A stretch of DNA of 46,645 nt from an uncultured Azospirillum sp. (lineage in GTDB: Bacteria > Pseudomonadota > Alphaproteobacteria > RF32 > CAG-239), in NCBI GenBank assembly GCA_947301965.1, contig CAMYUM010000013.1, positions 1 to 46,645 of the forward strand, in the 5' to 3' direction. Under the pieces are notes generated by a model that was given only the letters and a program-made list of their open reading frames with translations, was not told where the DNA came from and searched no databases. The position numbers and the translations under genes were made by a program. Each line of letters starts with the position of its first letter. The stretch's first letter is position 1. This document shows, piece by piece, positions 1 to 7,880 of the stretch.

Positions 1-2419
1 CAAAGCTTGATCCCGTACTTGTATCATCATTTGGTGCAAACAGGAATGGTACAACTGCATCCTCGGTATTATCCAATACATCAGGGTTAAGAGAATTGAC
101 CAGTACTCGGTACTGACCATCAATATCATCATCTACAAAGATTTGTCCGGTATGGACTGTATTGTTATCTTTATCAACCTCAACATCTACAGTGATAATC
201 GGAGATGATGCGGCATTGCCGGTGATGATTGCAGAACTGTCAATGTTCATATTTTGAGCATAGACTTTAGAGTTCAAGCCCAAGTGAGTAACCGAATTTG
301 CCCCTAATGTAAAGTTAGTTACGTTCTTAACCAAGTTGTTAAACTTGACTACACCGCTTCCGTCACCGGAAATGTTTATGTTGTATCCATCACCATCAAT
401 CTCGTCGTCAAACTGAATTGTGCTGTTATTGGTTGCGATTAAATTCAGGTTAGAAACTAAATCATAACTTGCATCGTTATAATAGAAATATTCTATATTA
501 AATTTGCTACCTTCCATATAAATAGCATTATTTTCGCCGTTAACGGTGTTACCGCTGAAGAGTGACGTTTTACCGTCTTTGGCAATGACATTGACATCGC
601 CGGTAGAATAAATCGCACCACCAAAAGCCCGACCGCTGTCAGAATCCGCGTGGTTGTTAATGAAACTAGTGTTTATCAAATTTAGGGCAGATTCAGCTTT
701 ATAATCTTTGACATTTTGTTGTAGTTCTTCTTCGGTAGTATATACATATCCTTGCTCAACCAAATAAGGTTCATAGTCATCTTCAGTATATCCACAGTTT
801 CCACATACGGATAAATTGATAGAATTGTATGTGTTATCAATTGCACCACCATACGCATTACCACCGGTAGAGTGCGCATAATTATTCTCAAAAACAGAAT
901 TATTAATAGTCATTGCACTAATAGACATATCATCATAAGGAACAACAACTAGCTTAGTTGTGCCATCATTCATAGCAATATTGAGTCCAGACAACTCCAC
1001 TGTGCTAGTACTAGAGATAGCCCCTCCTACGGCCTCTGTTCCTTCTGCATAGTTTTCTATAAAATTGCCAGTAATATCGCCAATAGAAGCATGGTATGAA
1101 GGGTCCATACTGTAATTATAAATAGCACCACCCGAAACATAGGCAACGTCGGAATAAACATGGTTGCCAATAAAGTCACCAGTGATATTGCCAATGGTAG
1201 CTCCTTTGTTATAAATAGCACCACCATTAACACCACCATAATCAGAGGACGAGCCATGAGCATAATTTCCGATGAAGTCCCCGGTAATATCACCAATGGA
1301 GGCATCGTATACGTTAGAAATTGCACCACCATGAGCATGGTCGTTCATAGAATATGCATAGTTTCCTATAAAATTTCCGGTTATATTACCTATAGGATTA
1401 CCAAAACTGTAGATGGCGCCACCATAAACCTCGTGGTAGGTAGAATGAGCATAGTTACTGATAAAATCTCCGGTTATATTACCTATAGTAGCAATAATAG
1501 AATTATAAATGGCTCCACCTTCAGCAATCCAGGAACCTCTGGCGTAGTTGCCGATAAAGTTGCCAGTGATGTTACCAATGGTGGCTGTTTCATTGTAAAT
1601 AGCCCCACCATGAGCATTAGCTGTATAATATGTTGCTTGAACATAATTGTTAATAAAGTTGCCAGTTATATTACCAATGGTAGAACGACTATAGTTATAA
1701 ATAGCACCACCTGATGCATAACCACGATTGCAATAAGAATAATTGCCTATAAAATTGCCAGTGATATCTCCGATAGTAGAATAACTTGTATTATGAATAG
1801 CACCACCATAAACTGTAGAATAACTATCAGCACTTGCAGAAGCATAATTGCTGATAAAATTTCCGGTGATGTTACCGATTGTAGTCTTAGTGTTATAAAT
1901 AGCGCCACCATGAGCACTGCCTGATGTCAATTTTGCATAATTGCCAATAAAATCTGAAAGTATATTGATATCACCATGGTTTTGATTATTTATGGTGATG
2001 GCTCCGCCATTGGTACTGCCTCCGATGTTTTTAAATACCTTTGAGGTAACATCTTTTTCACTTATTGAGTCGAGATAGGTATTAGTCTCAGTATACCCCT
2101 CTGGCATGGTGTAGGTGTAGTAGAGAGTTGTTGGAGTATCGGAATTGGGAAGTTTAACGTTAATGCTTCCAGTAGCATCTGTGCTATCGGTTGACCAGGT
2201 TATGCTGTCTTGAGTGCTGAAGTTGTCGGCGTTGAGGTTGATTTTCCAGTAGCTGGTGTTTTCACCATCGGTGGTCGTAAAGTTGTAGTCATCTTCTGTT
2301 CCGGCAACAATACTATAGGCGGCACCTTCTCTGTTTTCAGGTGTCCAATCTGCCCATGCCGGCATGCTCAAAAACGTGCCGCTCAACAATGCAATCATAA
2401 CGCTTGAAAGTTTTTTCAT
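1..2419 (-). CDS. Pmp-like repeat adhesin, N-terminal part (runs off the left edge)
   Basis: The open frame starts at 2419 (ATG after GAGG with 5-base spacing) and stays open to base 1, about 806 codons without a stop. A signal peptide starts MKKLSSVMIALLSG and ends near MPAWA. From about residue 135 come roughly eleven units of 30-36 residues of the form GGAIYN...IGNITGNFIGNYA. These carry the GGAI and FxxN tetrapeptides known from chlamydial polymorphic membrane proteins, which fold as beta-helix passengers of autotransporters. A longer GGAI-spaced region and a repeat-free stretch near NNLVKNV follow. No translocator barrel is visible because the C-terminus lies outside. The likely role is a surface-exposed adhesin or autotransporter passenger; this is inferred from the repeats and export signal. 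Its paralogue is at 44769. Confidence 0.8.
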   Translation of the reverse strand, partial: MKKLSSVMIALLSGTFLSMPAWADWTPENREGAAYSIVAGTEDDYNFTTTDGENTSYWKINLNADNFSTQDSITWSTDSTDATGSINVKLPNSDTPTTLYYTYTMPEGYTETNTYLDSISEKDVTSKVFKNIGGSTNGGAITINNQNHGDINILSDFIGNYAKLTSGSAHGGAIYNTKTTIGNITGNFISNYASASADSYSTVYGGAIHNTSYSTIGDITGNFIGNYSYCNRGYASGGAIYNYSRSTIGNITGNFINNYVQATYYTANAHGGAIYNETATIGNITGNFIGNYARGSWIAEGGAIYNSIIATIGNITGDFISNYAHSTYHEVYGGAIYSFGNPIGNITGNFIGNYAYSMNDHAHGGAISNVYDASIGDITGDFIGNYAHGSSSDYGGVNGGAIYNKGATIGNITGDFIGNHVYSDVAYVSGGAIYNYSMDPSYHASIGDITGNFIENYAEGTEAVGGAISSTSTVELSGLNIAMNDGTTKLVVVPYDDMSISAMTINNSVFENNYAHSTGGNAYGGAIDNTYNSINLSVCGNCGYTEDDYEPYLVEQGYVYTTEEELQQNVKDYKAESALNLINTSFINNHADSDSGRAFGGAIYSTGDVNVIAKDGKTSLFSGNTVNGENNAIYMEGSKFNIEYFYYNDASYDLVSNLNLIATNNSTIQFDDEIDGDGYNINISGDGSGVVKFNNLVKNVTNFTLGANSVTHLGLNSKVYAQNMNIDSSAIITGNAASSPIITVDVEVDKDNNTVHTGQIFVDDDIDGQYRVLVNSLNPDVLDNTEDAVVPFLFAPNDDTSTGSSF
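318..372. repeat. 55-base arm of a long-range inverted repeat (left)
   Basis: Bases 318-372 are the exact reverse complement of 46591-46645, in the coding region of both adhesins. The match ends on the right only because the window ends; on the left side the sequence continues. Confidence 0.9.
1014..2005 (-). repeat. Degenerate tandem repeat array coding for GGAI/FxxN units
   Basis: About eleven units of 90-108 bases begin at GGAI codons near 2000, 1908, 1806, 1708, 1610, 1519, 1427, 1330, 1227, 1132 and 1024. Each codes for a GGAI(Y/S/H) turn followed by I(G)(N/D)ITG(N/D)FI(G/S)N(Y/H). The units differ in length between the two motifs, so this is a coding repeat under protein-level constraint rather than a simple satellite. 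Confidence 0.8.
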
Positions 2420-2448
2420 AACTGCCTCACAACTATAGACTACAACTT

Positions 2449-2477
2449 ATTTTATAGTATACGTGTGTAACCGTTAA
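2449..2477 (-). promoter_or_regulatory. Promoter of the left adhesin
   Basis: On the minus strand TTAACG (2477-2472) and TAAAAT (2454-2449) are separated by 17 bases, placing the start of transcription about 22 bases before the ATG. The right adhesin has TTAACG-17-TACAAT at the same place, and the flanking sequence is alignable, so the element is conserved between the copies. Confidence 0.6.
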
Positions 2478-2497
2478 AAATGCTTTAATTTGCAATA

Positions 2498-2528
2498 AAA
2501 AAAGCCTCCCGAATAAGGAGGCTTTTTT
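2498..2528 (-). terminator. Terminator after the 187-residue barrel gene
   Basis: A 12-base stem (AAAAAAGCCTCC / GGAGGCTTTTTT) with a 7-base loop and T runs in both directions. It closes the gene at 2545-3108 and separates it from the adhesin promoter. The terminator before the right adhesin (44664-44692) has the same CCTCC/GGAGG core at the same distance from the promoter. Confidence 0.85.
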
Positions 2529-2544
2529 CTGAACTCTAAAAGAA

Positions 2545-3108
2545 TTAGAAGTTGTATCTTACACCAACAGAGAATTCGTCGATGGCGTCAACTTGAGATT
2601 TGTAAGTATATACATGGTGGTACATACCACGGAGAGACCAGTTCTCGTCGATGTTGTATTGAACACCACCATTCAAACGGAAACCTGTGCCGTGATCTTT
2701 AGCAGAGCCCAAACCAAGCTGTCTTACTTTGAAGATGTATTCACCGATACCAGCACCGGCAATCAATTCAACTTTGCCTTCGCAGCCCAATGGCAAATAA
2801 CCAAGAGCATCTAAACCATAAGCAGTGAAACGGCTGTGATAAAGATTATCATCTGTAAAAGAAGTTCTACCAGAGTTCTTTTCACCACCAGAAAGTTGAT
2901 AGAAAGCTTCCAAGCCAAAGTTGCGAACAAGTTTAGCACCGGCAATCAAAGAAACTGACTGGTAGTCATCTTCAATGGCGTTTTCAAGGTCATAGGCCCA
3001 GTCAAGGGTAGAATAGTTGCCGTCCAAACCGATGTAAGGTTTGATTTCAGCGTTAGCGGCAGTAGCGAACAAAGAAGCTACACCTGCCAATAATAAAGCT
3101 TTTTTCAT
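2545..3108 (-). CDS. Small outer membrane beta-barrel protein
   Basis: The 187-residue protein has a clear signal peptide (MKKALLLAGVASLFATAANA) and alternating hydrophobic strands. It ends in VGVRYNF with a terminal phenylalanine, the usual outer membrane barrel signature. Length and pattern fit an eight-stranded OmpA/Opa-type (OMP_b-brl) porin-like fold. A Shine-Dalgarno AAAGGA precedes the ATG. A paralogue lies at 15617-16168; both share AYGLDAL(G/A)YLPLGCEG in the middle. The single conserved cysteine in LGCEG is unusual for a small barrel. It has its own promoter and terminator. The exact function (adhesion, complement resistance or structural) cannot be told from sequence. Confidence 0.8.
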   Translation of the reverse strand: MKKALLLAGVASLFATAANAEIKPYIGLDGNYSTLDWAYDLENAIEDDYQSVSLIAGAKLVRNFGLEAFYQLSGGEKNSGRTSFTDDNLYHSRFTAYGLDALGYLPLGCEGKVELIAGAGIGEYIFKVRQLGLGSAKDHGTGFRLNGGVQYNIDENWSLRGMYHHVYTYKSQVDAIDEFSVGVRYNF

Positions 3109-3151
3109 ATTGTGTTTGTCCTTTTATAAAAGTTCATCTTAAATTTTTGTA

Positions 3152-3205
3152 GTCATTAATGACATATCACGCATATATAAAATACGTTTTAAGCAAATTT
3201 GTCAA
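3152..3205 (-). promoter_or_regulatory. Promoter and palindrome upstream of the barrel gene
   Basis: On the minus strand a consensus TTGACA (3205-3200) is followed after 17 bases by TTTTAT (3182-3177). A perfect 12-base palindrome GTCATTAATGAC (3163-3152) lies just downstream of the expected start of transcription, where it could be a repressor site or a hairpin at the 5' end of the transcript. Confidence 0.55.
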
Positions 3206-3257
3206 GCGATATTTGCCAAAACCAAGATTTGTGGGGAATGACGGCAATTTAAATAAG

Positions 3258-3287
3258 AAAAAACCGCCTTTTGAGAGGCGGTTTTTT
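3258..3287 (-). terminator. Terminator of the lone lipoprotein gene
   Basis: Stem AAAAAACCGCCT / AGGCGGTTTTTT with a 6-base loop and T runs on both strands. It follows the stop codon of the minus-strand gene at 3319-4023. Confidence 0.85.
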
Positions 3288-3318
3288 CTTGAATAATTGG
3301 CTTGTGCCGGAATCGAGA

Positions 3319-4023
3319 TCAGATAGCGGTCTTGAGATTGGCGACAGTGCGACCGGAAATAGGTTTGTCATCCCACATCTGGTCGGAGAACTTGACGGCG
3401 AGCTTGTCGAGGTTTTTGACAGCTTGGGCAGAAACGGACTTTTTGAGTACGTTGCCCGACTCGTCGAGAAGTTGGTACTTGTCGTCAACCTTGACCAGGA
3501 ACCGGTGATCGGATGCACCGTTCTGTTGAATAACGGTGATGGCATCGTACTGATCATCAAAGACTCCGTTCAGGCCCCACTTGTCATTGCTCTTGGTAAA
3601 AAGCAAGTCGCCGTGAGACTTGAAGTCTTGCTTGGGACCGATGACCTCGGTGGCGCCGTTCTTGAGGAAATACTGGTCATTGCCGGACTGCAGGATAAAG
3701 AATGTCGAGGTGTAAATTACCTGGTCGTAGGTGCGGCCGGTGACAGACTTTGCAGTGGTGGCATCGAGTAGATCCCAGGTGACGGGGCCGGTGGAAGGCA
3801 TGCCGATCTGACAGAGGAGATATCCGTACTTGTGGTTGACCTTGACGTAAAGAGGCTCGGTAAGAGCGGTCTTGGAGCCGGGTTGCTTGATGCCGATGAA
3901 CTGCGTTCCTTTGGCGGTGTACGCAACGAGATCAGTACCTTCGATAGGAATCTCAACTGATTTGAACCTGTTACAGCTGATAGCCAGCAGGCATACCAAA
4001 GCTGCGAAAAAAAACTTTTTCAT
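3319..4023 (-). CDS. Lone lipoprotein, WG-repeat-like
   Basis: A 234-residue protein starts MKKFFFAALVCLLAISC, with an LAISC lipobox, so it is a likely lipoprotein. The rest is a series of short beta-hairpin-like segments (KYGYLLCQIG, KWGLNGVFDDQYDAI, KYQLLDESGNVL) resembling WG-repeat proteins; this assignment is tentative. The coding region is visibly richer in G and C than murF next door. The gene stands alone with a TTGACA promoter and a terminator. Its leader (about 47 bases) is AT-rich without a clear Shine-Dalgarno sequence, a trait shared with four other orphan genes in this window. Possible lateral origin; function unknown. Confidence 0.7.
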   Translation of the reverse strand: MKKFFFAALVCLLAISCNRFKSVEIPIEGTDLVAYTAKGTQFIGIKQPGSKTALTEPLYVKVNHKYGYLLCQIGMPSTGPVTWDLLDATTAKSVTGRTYDQVIYTSTFFILQSGNDQYFLKNGATEVIGPKQDFKSHGDLLFTKSNDKWGLNGVFDDQYDAITVIQQNGASDHRFLVKVDDKYQLLDESGNVLKKSVSAQAVKNLDKLAVKFSDQMWDDKPISGRTVANLKTAI

Positions 4024-4076
4024 ACTTCTAGCTTTTTTTAGGATTAATAAAAGTGAATAATTCTCAATAGACTTTC

Positions 4077-4105
4077 GTTTTACAATATTTGTCTAAAATT
4101 GTCAA
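4077..4105 (-). promoter_or_regulatory. Promoter of the lone lipoprotein gene
   Basis: Minus-strand TTGACA (4105-4100), 17-base spacer, TAAAAC (4082-4077). The leader to the ATG at 4023 contains ATTATT and no strong Shine-Dalgarno sequence. Confidence 0.55.
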
Positions 4106-4174
4106 GAATCTTTAAATGATTTTTTATTTTTATGTTTTACAATGCAAGAAAACGTTTTTTTAAGGAAAAATACA

Positions 4175-5494
4175 ATGAAATTAAGTTCCGATGATTTAGT
4201 CAAAATATTGGGTTCAAAGTCTGAAGTCGTTTCCACTCTGATAAATAAGGTTATAACCGACAGCCGAAAAGCTGAAAAAAAATCGCTGTTTGTGGCTGTC
4301 AGAGGCGAAAAATTTGATGGACATAACTTTGTTAAAGACGTGTTGAATAACGGCTGTGAGTTGGCAATTGTCGACCATATGGTGACCGATGCTCCGGCGA
4401 ATCGGCAAATTGTGGTTAAAGATACGGTCGAAGCTTATGGGCAACTTGGGGCTTTTAGGCGGAAACAGTTTAAGGGAAAAGTTATCGGTCTGACCGGAAG
4501 TGCCGGAAAAACCACAACTAAAGAAGAAATTAAGTATGCGCTTTCGGCGTTCGGTAAAACATATGCTACGGGCGGAAATCATAATAATCATATCGGGGTG
4601 CCGCAAAGTTTGCTCGAGATGGATATGGATGCCGAATATGCGGTGATTGAGATGGGAATGAGTTCTAAAGGCGAAATTTCAAAACTGGTGTCGTATGTTA
4701 AACCGGATATTGCGCTGGTTACCAATGTTTATCCGATGCATATAGAGTTTTTTGACAGCTTTGAGGGAATCGCAGAGGCAAAAGCCGAAATTTTTGAAGG
4801 ATTGCCTAAAGGAGGTATCGCAATTATTAATGAAGATACCAACTTTGCTGATATTTTGGAAAAAAGAGCTCTCGAGCACGAGGCAAAAGTGATGAAATTC
4901 GGCACAAAACATCATTATAACGGTAAATTGGAACTTGAACAAGATGGCGAAATTCAGCGTTATAATGCCTGGGCGGCGTTGGCGGTGGTGAAAGCTTTGG
5001 GGCTTGATTGCGATAAGGCGGCAAAGGTATTAAAAGATTTCGGAGCTTTGGATGGTCGCGGCAAAAAGCATGTTTTGCCTTTAAAATCGGGCGGAAGCTA
5101 TACGTTGATTGATGATAGTTATTCCGGACAACCGGAGGCAATGAAAATTGCAATTAAGGCACTTGATGCCATGCCGTGCCAAGGTCGTAAAATAGCGCTC
5201 TTGGGCAAAATGGCAGAACTTGGCGATACATCAAAAGAGCAACATATATCGGTAGGCAAACTGTTGGCGGGGTGTGGAATTGATATTGTGGTCGGTGTAA
5301 AACCCGAAATGAAAGATATGTTGGCGCAGTTGCCGTCAAATATTGAGCAATATTATTTTGAAGATCGAAACGGGCTGGAGGATTTTCTGCAAAATAAATT
5401 GTTGCAAAATGGTGATATTTTACTTATAAAGGGGGCAAGATATTCATCAGAATTATACAAAGTTACCGAAGCATTGTTGAAGGGTGGCAACTAA
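4175..5494 (+). CDS. murF: UDP-N-acetylmuramoyl-tripeptide--D-alanyl-D-alanine ligase
   Basis: MurF adds D-Ala-D-Ala to the UDP-MurNAc-tripeptide, the last cytoplasmic step in making the peptidoglycan stem. The Mur ligase P-loop [14 protein letters not shown] is near residue 110, followed by [10 protein letters not shown] and [10 protein letters not shown] of the central ATPase domain, then the C-terminal domain with [12 protein letters not shown] start at 4175, where AAGG lies 9 bases upstream, rather than at the ATG at 4142; this gives 439 residues. In most MurF proteins the C-terminal motif reads DSYNAN-like; here it is SYSGQ. It heads the murF-nrdR-nusB-def-fmt run and overlaps nrdR by one base. 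Its place outside a dcw cluster is notable. Confidence 0.93.
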   Translation: MKLSSDDLVKILGSKSEVVSTLINKVITDSRKAEKKSLFVAVRGEKFDGHNFVKDVLNNGCELAIVDHMVTDAPANRQIVVKDTVEAYGQLGAFRRKQFKGKVIGLTGSAGKTTTKEEIKYALSAFGKTYATGGNHNNHIGVPQSLLEMDMDAEYAVIEMGMSSKGEISKLVSYVKPDIALVTNVYPMHIEFFDSFEGIAEAKAEIFEGLPKGGIAIINEDTNFADILEKRALEHEAKVMKFGTKHHYNGKLELEQDGEIQRYNAWAALAVVKALGLDCDKAAKVLKDFGALDGRGKKHVLPLKSGGSYTLIDDSYSGQPEAMKIAIKALDAMPCQGRKIALLGKMAELGDTSKEQHISVGKLLAGCGIDIVVGVKPEMKDMLAQLPSNIEQYYFEDRNGLEDFLQNKLLQNGDILLIKGARYSSELYKVTEALLKGGN

Positions 5495-5973
5495 TGAAAT
5501 GTCCGTTTTGCGGCTGTCTTGACAGTCAGGTGAAAGACTCTCGTTTGAGCGAGGATAATACGTGCATTCGTCGTCGGCGTGAATGTCCGGAATGCGGTTC
5601 GCGTTTTACAACATTTGAAAGAGTGCTGTTGCGTGAACTTACGGTGGTTAAAAAAAGCGGCGAAAAAGTACGTTTTGACCGTGATAAACTGTTGCGTTCT
5701 ATCCAGCTGGCAGTACGCAAGCGTCCGATTACACCGGAAAGGGTTGATAAGATAGTCAATTCAATTCAGCGCAGATTGGAAAGCTCAGGTGAGGCGGAAA
5801 TTCCTTCGTCGGTTATCGGCGAATATGTAATGGAAGCGTTATCAACTCTTGATACGGTGGCTTATATACGTTTTGCTTCGGTGTATAATGATTTTTGTGA
5901 GGCCAGCGATTTTGAGGACTTTGTAAATAAAATTGATGAATTGGCAAAAAATAAAAAAAATACAGGGGAATAA
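5494..5973 (+). CDS. nrdR: Transcriptional repressor NrdR
   Basis: The 159-residue protein begins [17 protein letters not shown] with the zinc ribbon CPFC...CPECGSRF, then an ATP-cone domain ([16 protein letters not shown]). NrdR senses ATP/dATP and represses ribonucleotide reductase genes by binding NrdR boxes. Length and motifs match the family fully. Its ATG overlaps the murF stop by one base, so the two are probably translationally coupled. In most Alphaproteobacteria ribD, ribE and ribH follow nrdR before nusB; here nusB follows after two bases. Confidence 0.95.
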   Translation: MKCPFCGCLDSQVKDSRLSEDNTCIRRRRECPECGSRFTTFERVLLRELTVVKKSGEKVRFDRDKLLRSIQLAVRKRPITPERVDKIVNSIQRRLESSGEAEIPSSVIGEYVMEALSTLDTVAYIRFASVYNDFCEASDFEDFVNKIDELAKNKKNTGE

Positions 5974-5975
5974 TA

Positions 5976-6461
5976 ATGGCTAAATATGTCTCTGAAAAAA
6001 TTAGGATGAAAAGTTCTGCTCGCTTGGCTGCCGTTCAGGCTACTTATATGATTGCATACAGCCAGCTGCCGGTTGACGAGGTTATTAAAGACTTTGTAAA
6101 CGGCGAAGTCGGTCGTTATGTGATTGCTGACAAAGATGACGGCGGTGAAGAAGCAATTGCGGTTGAGCCTATGGATGCTGAATATTTTGAAAAACTGGTG
6201 CGCGGTGTTCATACAGATAAGGAAAATCTTGAAAAATCACTCAATTTATTTTTGACCGGCGGTCGCAGTTTGGAACGTTGTGACGGAACTTTGCAGGCTT
6301 TGCTGTTGTGTGCGATGTATGAAATTGCCAATACCAGAGATGTCGATACCAAAGTCATTATCCAGGAATATGTTGATATGGCTTATGCTTTCTTTAGCAA
6401 AAACGAGCCGAAAATGGTCAATGCGTTGTTGGACCAGATTGCAAAACAAATAAGAGAGTAG
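5976..6461 (+). CDS. nusB: Transcription antitermination factor NusB
   Basis: 161 residues, all-helical NusB fold: SSARLAAVQATYMIAYSQ at the start (the RNA-binding N-terminal helix typical of NusB), and YVDMAYAFFSKNEPKMVNALLD near the end, matching the conserved EYV.(I/L)A..F....P..VN..LD signature. NusB with NusE binds boxA RNA to keep RNA polymerase on rRNA operons. It lies two bases after nrdR and one base before def, clearly within an operon. The middle (residues 40-85) is somewhat longer and more acidic than in shorter homologues. Confidence 0.92.
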   Translation: MAKYVSEKIRMKSSARLAAVQATYMIAYSQLPVDEVIKDFVNGEVGRYVIADKDDGGEEAIAVEPMDAEYFEKLVRGVHTDKENLEKSLNLFLTGGRSLERCDGTLQALLLCAMYEIANTRDVDTKVIIQEYVDMAYAFFSKNEPKMVNALLDQIAKQIRE

Positions 6462-6462
6462 A

Positions 6463-6987
6463 ATGGCAAAACTGAAAATTTATGAATATCCGGATCCGAT
6501 TTTAAAGCAAAAAGCCGAGCGTGTCGCAAAGGTTGATGATAAGTTGCGCAAGTTTTTGGACGACATGCTGGAAACAATGTATGTGGCTGACGGCGTAGGT
6601 TTGGCGGCGCCGCAAGTGGGAGTTTCAAAGCGGGTTGTTGTTATTGACGTAAGTCATCCCGATGAAGGAGAAGAACGCGCTCCGATGTATTTGGTTAATC
6701 CGGAAATTATATGGCATTCTGAAGAAAAAGGCTGTCAATTTGAAGGCTGTCTGTCAGTGCCGGAGCAACGAGCGGAAGTTGAACGCTATGTGCAGGTGAG
6801 AGTGCATTATCAGGATTATGACGGCAAAGAACAGGAAATCTTGGCTGACGGATTGTTGGCGATTGCACTGCAGCATGAGATAGACCATTTGGACGGGATC
6901 TTATATATCGACAGGATTAGTCGTTTGAAAAGGCAGATGTTGCTTAAAAAATTGCAAAAATTACGTGATGCAGAAGAGGAAAAATAA
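6463..6987 (+). CDS. def: Peptide deformylase
   Basis: Removes the N-formyl group from nascent proteins. All three metal-site motifs are present in order in the 174-residue protein: GVGLAAPQVG (motif 1, near residue 45), EGCLSVP with the metal-binding cysteine (near residue 95) and QHEIDHLDG with the HExxH zinc/iron ligands (near residue 137). It immediately precedes fmt, which adds the formyl group; the two overlap by one base, a common arrangement. Confidence 0.96.
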   Translation: MAKLKIYEYPDPILKQKAERVAKVDDKLRKFLDDMLETMYVADGVGLAAPQVGVSKRVVVIDVSHPDEGEERAPMYLVNPEIIWHSEEKGCQFEGCLSVPEQRAEVERYVQVRVHYQDYDGKEQEILADGLLAIALQHEIDHLDGILYIDRISRLKRQMLLKKLQKLRDAEEEK

Positions 6988-7880
6988 TGAAAATTGTGTT
7001 TATGGGAACGCCGGAATTTGCCTTGGAAGCATTAAAAGCCTTGGCAAAAGAGCATGAGATTTTGGCCGTATATACTAAAGAGCCTAAAGTTTCGGGACGC
7101 GGCAATCAAGTGTTGAAAACGCCGGTCCATTTGTGGGCAGAAGAACATAATATTGAAGTCAGAACTCCAAAAACTCTGCGTAATGAAGATGAGCAACGTA
7201 AATTCGCCGAGCTTAAGGCCGATATTGCGGTTGTTGCGGCTTATGGGTTGATTTTGCCGCAGCCGATTTTAGATGCATATCCGTTGGGATGTATCAATAT
7301 TCATGCTTCGTTGTTGCCGCGGTGGCGCGGTGCTGCCCCGATACAACGCTCAATCGAGGCCGGAGATAAGGTCAGCGGCGTTACGATTATGAAAGTGGCG
7401 GCAGGGCTTGATACCGGTGATATGTTGCTGAAGGGCGAGGTCGAAATTACTCCCGGTACTACCGGCGGAGATTTACATGATAAGTTGGCAACCATGGGGG
7501 CTGATTTGGTTCTGAAGACTTTGCGTGAGTGGTCAAATATTAAACCAGAAGTTCAAGATGATGCTTTGAGTTGCTATGCCGCAAAAATTGAAAAAGAGGA
7601 AAGCTTGCTTGATTGTAATTTGAGTGCAGAGCAGTTGACGCGTAAAATCATGGCTTTTAGTCCTTATCCGGCGGTATATTTTGAACACAACGGCGAACGT
7701 TTTAAGATTTTGCGAGCAGTTGCGGCAAATGAAAATATTGAAAAAGGAAAAATTGCACAACAAGGCAAAAAGCTGTTCGTCGGATGCAACGGCGGTGCGG
7801 TTGAAATTACCGAGATACAACGTCAGGGCAAAAGAGCCATGACGGCAGAAGAATTGTTACGCGGGTATTCGTTCAATTAA
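6987..7880 (+). CDS. fmt: Methionyl-tRNA formyltransferase
   Basis: Formylates Met-tRNA(fMet) from 10-formyl-tetrahydrofolate. The 297-residue protein has the N-terminal Rossmann start MKIVFMGTPEFALEAL, the formyltransferase signature with INIHASLLPRWRGAAPIQRS near residue 105, GDTG-like LDTGDML, and the C-terminal OB-like domain. Length is close to the bacterial norm. Its stop overlaps by four bases the stop of the convergent glycosyltransferase gene (7877-8851), with no obvious terminator between them, so antisense read-through is possible. Confidence 0.95.
   Translation: MKIVFMGTPEFALEALKALAKEHEILAVYTKEPKVSGRGNQVLKTPVHLWAEEHNIEVRTPKTLRNEDEQRKFAELKADIAVVAAYGLILPQPILDAYPLGCINIHASLLPRWRGAAPIQRSIEAGDKVSGVTIMKVAAGLDTGDMLLKGEVEITPGTTGGDLHDKLATMGADLVLKTLREWSNIKPEVQDDALSCYAAKIEKEESLLDCNLSAEQLTRKIMAFSPYPAVYFEHNGERFKILRAVAANENIEKGKIAQQGKKLFVGCNGGAVEITEIQRQGKRAMTAEELLRGYSFN

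Noticed and set aside
1160-1714. Plus-strand open frame of 184 codons opposite the left adhesin
   Set aside because: It is the antisense of the repeat array; the minus-strand frame has a signal peptide, promoter and repeat structure, and the plus frame has none.
1014-2005. Regularly spaced repeats suggesting CRISPR
   Set aside because: Units are coding, differ in length and sequence throughout and show protein-level conservation; no cas genes are nearby.
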